From the NCBI GenBank assembly GCA_964017125.1, contig OZ024915.1, forward strand, positions 14,681,422 to 14,745,421: DNA of 64,000 nt, written 5' to 3'. This document shows, piece after piece, positions 59,140 to 64,000 of this stretch. Both the position numbers and the translations under genes were made by a program. Each line of letters begins with the position of its first letter. Position 1 is the first letter of the stretch. The DNA is from Flabesymbios commensalis. Its lineage: Eukaryota; Annelida; Polychaeta; Terebellida; Flabelligeridae. The notes below the pieces were generated by a model. The model was not told the DNA's origin. It worked only from the letters and a program-made list of their open reading frames with translations, and did not search any database.

Positions 59140-59215
59140 CGACACCTTGGGCAAAGGCTGGTCCAATATTGAACCAGCCTTTGGCCAATGTTTGCTGGGA
59201 TGTGTGCAAGGTATA
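59140..59215. mobile_element. Family G fragment with inverted AGGCTGGTCCAATATT
   Basis: AAAGGCTGGTCCAATATTGA followed by ACCAGCCTTTGGCCAATG forms a compact palindrome, then TTTGCTGGGA. Resembles family G cores elsewhere. Confidence 0.5.
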
Positions 59216-59355
59216 GATTTGTCATGCTCAACATGTTTATTGTTTTTTTGTAACCATATTATTGTAACCATATTATAGTGTGTAGGAGGGTGATTAAGTA
59301 AATTGCTATATGTTGACATAATGTAATTGCATTATGAAATGTTTGAACTATTCTT

Positions 59356-59545
59356 TTAACCCGTCCAGCGCTAAGCACCACCAAAATCGCTTTAAATCCG
59401 TAACATTAGCCGATCAAAAATCACTGTCATTGGGAATGAAATGAGTGTATAACATCAAGATTTGCAAATAAAATATGTGTGTCGCAGTGGCAAGGCAAAA
59501 TTTCAAGTGGGTGAACATTTAAATTTAGCGCTTTCAGGGATAACC
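59356..59545 (+). mobile_element. Family C MITE
   Basis: TTAACCCGTCCAGCGCTAAG at one end and TTTAGCGCTTTCAGGG at the other. The interior shares AATCACTGTCATTGGGAATG with the 5.57-kb copy, plus a TTCAAGTGGGTGAACATTTA arm. Confidence 0.6.
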
Positions 59546-59693
59546 AGTTCTCTACACTGACATTTATTATATTTTCATTCACTTTCAGGTGTGAATAGCC
59601 AGCGCAACTCCCATCTGGCTGTAAAATTAAATTAAACGAAATTAAAAAACGTATTTGTAGTATTTAAAATAACGTCACAAACGTCTTTATTTT

Positions 59694-60725
59694 TAACCCT
59701 TATTCTGCTAGTGAATTCATTTAAATTCTCACCCACTTGAAGTTGTGGATGGAAATTACTGACATTTGCTTAATTTGAGAACACATATTTGCAATTGCTA
59801 ACCTCGGCCCGTTGGGCCCGAAGGGGTATTGTCGTCCCGTTCGTGCGCCGCCACAGTCTCCGCCGCCGCACGCACTCTTTTGGCTACTACACCAACATGG
59901 TGCAACAGATTTAATTCATACCAACATTCAACTCCTCATGGCACTTCTCTTAACCCAAGGTCAAAGTCATAGGTCAAAGGTAAAGGATAAAAATTAAAAA
60001 AAAATCTTGTTAACGCGATTACTTGAAAAATAATTATTGGATGTCTCCAATTTTCTACGTGAAGTTACCCATAAGTATGGAGATCACCTGATTAGATTTT
60101 CAGCTTCCCACCGGTAATTTTTTTCCGACTTATTTTTTTTTCATAATTCCCTTTGAAATCTGGTATAGGTTTTCGGGGTCTGCGAGTCTCTTTGTCCGTT
60201 TTCGTGTGCGACTGAAAATGAGGCTATGGCGGCCATCTTGATTTTTAAATTTAATAATTCCTTGTTAATGGGATAACTTGAAAAATAATTATTGGATCTC
60301 TCCAATTTTTATGTGAAGTTACCCATGAGTATGGAGATGACCTGATTACAATTTCAGCTTTCTACCAATAATCAAAATGGCCGCCACTTGGGGAATAATG
60401 TTTTTAAAAATTTGTTTAAGAATTCCCTCCAATAATAGGTTTTCGGGGTCTGGGAGTCTATTACTATTGTCCGTGAGACTGAAAATGAGGCTGCGGCGTT
60501 CATTTTGGTTTTATAAATTTTAATAAATCGTTCTTATTTTCAATTATTTGCCTTGAAACCTGGCATATATAGAGTCACTGCATCAGCCGAGGGGTATTTG
60601 AGTGTTTGCATGGTATTTTTTGTGGTTTAGACACACATTTCATTCGCAATAACAGTGATTTGGTAGACTAATAAAACAGATTAAAAACCTCAATTGTCGT
60701 GGTCAGAAGGATAAGGGTTGATATA
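59694..60725 (+). mobile_element. Family C MITE split by an insertion of about 0.8 kb
   Basis: The left part (59694-59796) runs TTAACCCTTATTCTGCTAGT to TTTGAGAACACATATTTGCA. The right part (about 60628-60725) resumes with GACACACATTTCATTCGCAA and AATAACAGTGATTTGGTAG, colinear with the copy at 50.62 kb. Confidence 0.6.
59797..60627. mobile_element. Insert in the family C MITE, with internal tandem duplication
   Basis: CCTCGGC near the left edge and GCCGAGG near the right edge are inverted. Two internal copies of about 245 bp (from about 60005 and 60256) share ACTTGAAAAATAATTATTGG, GAAGTTACCCAT and TTTTCGGGGTCTG. Exact ends are uncertain. Confidence 0.5.
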
Positions 60726-60777
60726 TAGTGGATATTTACTATTTAATAAATTTGCTTGAGTGGTAATTTTGTCAGAT

Positions 60778-61955
60778 GCCGCGTATATTAGTCACTGGCA
60801 GGCAAAGGGTCCTATTGATTCATCACTGGCAGGCAAAGGGTCCTCATGATGCGTCACTGGCAGGCAAAATGTCGTCATGATTCGTCACTAGCAAGCAAAC
60901 GGTCGTCATGATTCGTGAATGGCAGGCAATCGGTCCTCATGATTTGTCACTGGCAGGCAAACGGTCCTCATGATTCGTCACTGGCAGGCAAACGGTCCTC
61001 ATGATTCGTCACTGGCAGGCAAAGTGTCATCATGACTCGTCACTGGCAGGCAAAATGTCCTCATGTTTCGTCATTGGCAGGCAAACGGTTCCCATGATTC
61101 GTCACTGGCAACAAAGGGTCCTCATGATTCGTCACTGGCAGCAAAGTGTCCTCATGATTCGTCACTGGCAGACAAAGTGTCATCATGATTCGCCACTGGC
61201 AGCAAAGAGTCGTCATGATTCGTCACCGGCAGACAAAGGGTCGTCATGATTCGTCACTGGCAGACAAAGGGTCGTCATGATTCGTCACCGGCAGACAAAG
61301 GGTCGTCACGATTCGTCACTGGCAGACAAAGGGTCGTCATGATTCGTCACTGACAGACAAAGAGTCGTCATGATTCGTCACTGGCAGACAAAGGGTCGTC
61401 ATGATTCGTAACTGGCAGATAAAGGGTCGTCATGATTCGTCACTGGCAACAAAGGGTCGTCATGATTCGTCACCGGCAGACAAAGTGTCATCATGATTCG
61501 TCACTGGCAGACAAAGGGTCGTCATGATTCGTCACTGGCAGCAAAGTGTCGTCATGATTCGTCACTGGCAGGCAAAGGGTCGTCATGATTCGTCACTGGC
61601 AGGCAGAGGGTCATCATGATTCGTCACTGACAGTAAAGTGTCCTCATGATTCGTCACTGGTAGCAAAGGGTTCTCATGATTCGTCACTGGCTACTAAGAG
61701 TTGTCATGATTCGTCACTGGCAGGCAAAGGGTTCTCATGATTCGTCACTGGCAGCAAAGAGTCGTCATGATTAGTCACTGGCAGGCAAAGGGCCCTCATG
61801 ATTCGTCACTGGCAGCAAAGAGTCGTCATGATTCGTCCCTGGCAGGCAAAGTGTTCTGATGATTCGTCACTGGCAGGCAAAGTGTCGTCATGATTCGTCA
61901 CTGGCAGGCAAAGTATCCTCATGATTCGTCACTGGCAGGCAAAGTGTCCTCATGT
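60778..61955. repeat. 31-bp minisatellite, about 38 units
   Basis: Unit ATGATTCGTCACTGGCAGGC followed by AAAGGGTCGTC, 31 bp, with 29-30-bp variants where GGC is replaced by GC. GCAGACAAAGGGTCGTCATG variants cluster in the middle (about 61210-61520), while GCAGGCAAA variants dominate both flanks. Confidence 0.92.
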
Positions 61956-62127
61956 ATGATAAGCCTGAGAGTTAACATGGTCAGACACCATTCATTAAGT
62001 TCGAAGAGATACAGATGATTCGATCAAATTAATAGCGTCAGTGTCGGTTATTGTTATCTGGCTACGATCCACTTCACCTTATTGTTAGAGCAGCTCGGTG
62101 GTAATAACAATAAAAATAACTAGACAT

Positions 62128-62425
62128 CTAGTCAGTCAGTCAGTCAGTCAGTCAGTCAGTCAGTCAGTCAGTCAGTCAGTCAGTCAGTCAGTCAGTCAGT
62201 CAGTCAGTCAGTCAGTCAGTCAGTCAGTCAGTCAGTCAGTCAGTCAGTCAGCCAACCAGCCAACCAGCCAGCCAGCCAGCCAGCCAGATTTTCTTGTTTT
62301 AAACATCTTTAAATATAATTTATAATTCACTCTGAATGTGGATAAAGTTATGTAGTACAATTTTGACTAACGTATCCACGTGCATAAACGTGCATGCACT
62401 TGTTTTTGAAAACAAAGTGAGGGAA
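62128..62425. repeat. (CAGT)n array plus flank, duplication copy 1
   Basis: A pure CAGT tetranucleotide tract to about 62250 passes into CCAACCAG/CCAG units. It then runs into a unique stretch of about 140 bp starting ATTTTCTTGTTTTAAACATC and ending near TGAAAACAAAGTGAG. The same stretch recurs at 63003-63136. Confidence 0.85.
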
Positions 62426-62559
62426 AGTGTCAGTGATTCTGTTGACACAGCGTTCGTTTGTCGGCAGATTTGGTCTGCTCGCCATCCAGGGATTGACTGA
62501 TGACATGTCATGGATGTTACTGGGAATGCTAATGCAATCGGCCAAACAGATAATGAATC

Positions 62560-62963
62560 AGAGTGAGTGAGTGACTGCGTGAGTGACTGCGTGAGTGACT
62601 GCGTGACTGCGTGACTGCGTGACTGAGTGAGTGAGTGAGTGAGTGAGTGAGTGAGTGAGTGAGTGAGTGAGTGAGTGAGTGAGTGAGTGAGTGAGTGAGT
62701 GAGTGAGTGAGTGAGTGAGTGAGTGAGTGAGTGAGTGAGTGAGTGAGTGAGTGAGTGAGTGAGTGAGTGAGTGAGTGAGTGAGTGAGTGAGTGAGTGAGT
62801 GAGTGAGTGAGTGAGTGAGTGAGTGAGTGAGTGAGTGAGTGAGTGAGTGAGTGAGTGAGTGAGTGAGTGAGTGAGTGAGTGAGTGAGTGAGTGAGTGAGT
62901 GAGTGAGTGAGTGAGTGAGTGAGTGAGTGAGTGAATGAGTGAGTGAGTCAGCCAGCCAACCAA

Positions 62964-63003
<40 letters not shown>

Positions 63004-63136
63004 ATTTTCTTGTTTTAAACATCTTTAAATATAATTTATATTTCTCTCAGAATGTGGATAAAGTTATGTAGTACAATTTTGACTAACGTATCCACGTGCA
63101 TAAACGTGCATGCACTTGTTCTTGAAAACAAAGTGA
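62560..63136. repeat. (GAGT)n array plus flank, duplication copy 2
   Basis: About 95 units of GTGA/GAGT tetranucleotide, then GTCAGCCAGCCAACCAACC and (CCAG)n, then the same 140-bp flank with a handful of differences. The core motif differs from copy 1 by one base (AGTG against AGTC). The open frames across it are repeat artefacts. Confidence 0.88.
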
Positions 63137-63266
63137 GCCCGCTATATCAAGCTCTTTTTAATCAATGAGTAAAAACATAAAATTGTTGGATGAACATTTA
63201 TAGTGATTGCGAATGTGATCTACTCTCCTCATTTTCAACACATGCGCAGACACTTAGCTTCGGATG

Positions 63267-63379
63267 TACAGCAAACACGAAACCAATTTATGGAGTAATG
63301 TTGGCCAGCCCAGCTGATGATGGGCCAACATCATTCCAACATCGGTTGAGCGCCTCGCATTGATTTGACTCGTGTTTGC
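63267..63379. mobile_element. Family G TIR element, complete
   Basis: GCAAACACGA near the left end and TCGTGTTTGC at the right end are perfect inverted repeats. The interior contains ATGTTGGCCAGCCCAGCTGA and its partial complement GATGGGCCAACATC. Confidence 0.65.
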
Positions 63380-63643
63380 AGGTGTGGATGTAGAGCCACC
63401 TGGTGAAAGGACACAAGTTGTTTCAAGTCATATCATTTATATGTTCTGGATTATAATTGCTGGATGGACGTCCCCCGGTCTTGTATTTCTAGTCATTTAT
63501 TCTCCTCAGATGCCAGTCTTTGCCTATGTTGGTCCAAAGATGGGTCAATTACTGCTCTAAGCCTACAGGTGGGAAACATTGTGTGACGATGTTATGTAGT
63601 TTAGCAAGCAGAAATATATATTTTTAATGTCAATATGTTTGTA

Positions 63644-63889
63644 TTAACCCTTTAACCGCTAAATTGTTCAATCTGAATTTTTACCCACTTGAAGTTGTGT
63701 CTCGCTGACGCGATCCACAACTTCAAGTGAGAAAAAATTATTCAGATTTGACGAAATAGAGGTCAACTGTTTTCAAATATGGCTGATTGATGTCACATTT
63801 TTCCATTAACATGTTCAAAAGGTGGTACATAATGTCTTAATCAAAAATAAAAACCCGAATATATGGGACACCGGCGGTGAAAGGGTTAA
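63644..63889 (+). mobile_element. Family C MITE, complete, 246 bp
   Basis: TTAA at 63644-63647 and 63886-63889. Termini CCCTTTAACCGC and GCGGTGAAAGGG are inverted with one mismatch. The core hairpin is CCCACTTGAAGTTGTG / CACAACTTCAAGTGAG around TCTCGCTGACGCGATC. It is the best-bounded member and it defines the family ends. Confidence 0.85.
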
Positions 63890-64000
63890 ATCAGATATTG
63901 AATCACAGAATGAGCGATTATAGCCGTACTCAAAGGGTTAACATTATGGCATTGGTTTAGTTCCCAAGCCCAAGTATGCGGCTCCGTCCAGTGAACTGAA

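Noticed and set aside
60778-61955. Possible CRISPR-like array
   Set aside because: Units are contiguous 31-bp repeats with no unique spacers, in a eukaryotic context. It is a minisatellite.
62098-62963. SQSV- and THSL-rich open frames
   Set aside because: Products of the (CAGT)n and (GAGT)n arrays, not proteins.
63372-63560. Frame with a hydrophobic segment following TTTGCAG, as a terminal exon
   Set aside because: The acceptor-like TTTGCAG is the terminus of a family G element, and no upstream exon in phase was found. Kept only as a remote possibility.

Overview
The window looks like an AT-rich, intron-rich, transposon-dense genome of a marine invertebrate. A lophotrochozoan, most likely a mollusc, fits best. 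This is inferred from three things: spliceosomal genes with GT-AG introns, families that are often multi-copy in bivalves (HSPA12-type HSP70 relatives and Mieap/SPATA18-like proteins), and a secreted chitin-binding/EGF/TIL protein. No species can be named from the sequence alone. There are no bacterial genes, rRNA genes or CRISPR arrays.

Three split protein-coding genes can be rebuilt with exon phases that agree at every junction. (1) Plus strand, about 6.36-11.60 kb: five exons, 183 residues, signal peptide + type-2 chitin-binding + EGF + TIL modules, all introns phase 1. (2) Minus strand, 24.11-17.73 kb: five coding exons, 629 residues, an apparently complete HSPA12-like ATPase. (3) Plus strand, 38.93-49.75 kb: seven coding exons, 756 residues, coiled coil with two duplicated 84-nt exons, a Mieap/SPATA18-like domain and a long low-complexity tail carrying three repeats. 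They share no visible operon or pathway logic.

The rest is mostly mobile DNA. From left to right: a decayed CR1/L2-like LINE abutting a DIRS-type retroelement fossil (0.24-3.3 kb); a 28-bp minisatellite (3.7-4.05 kb); gene 1 with MITE-filled introns; tandem duplications at 14.8-15.8 kb; gene 2 with a fold-back element and a dimeric tRNA-SINE in its last intron and a (TACC)n array near its start; a second SINE nested in a MITE (25.7-26.0 kb); a 2.5-kb fold-back element (27.5-30.0 kb); a LINE 3' end running into a (TTGA)n array; a MITE split by an 892-bp TIR element (31.4-32.6 kb); a three-level nest of TIR elements (34.2-36.6 kb); a broken element-associated coding relic (36.7-37.2 kb); gene 3; a 5.7-kb fold-back element full of AAGGTCA motifs and mirrored minisatellites (51.7-57.4 kb); a 31-bp minisatellite (60.8-61.95 kb); and duplicated tetranucleotide arrays (62.1-63.1 kb).

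The most striking signal is a set of unrelated-looking short repeat families (called A-E below) that share one design: TTAA at both ends, CCCTTT- or AGG-type termini and a long self-complementary core. They recur roughly every few kilobases on both strands, including in introns of all three genes.
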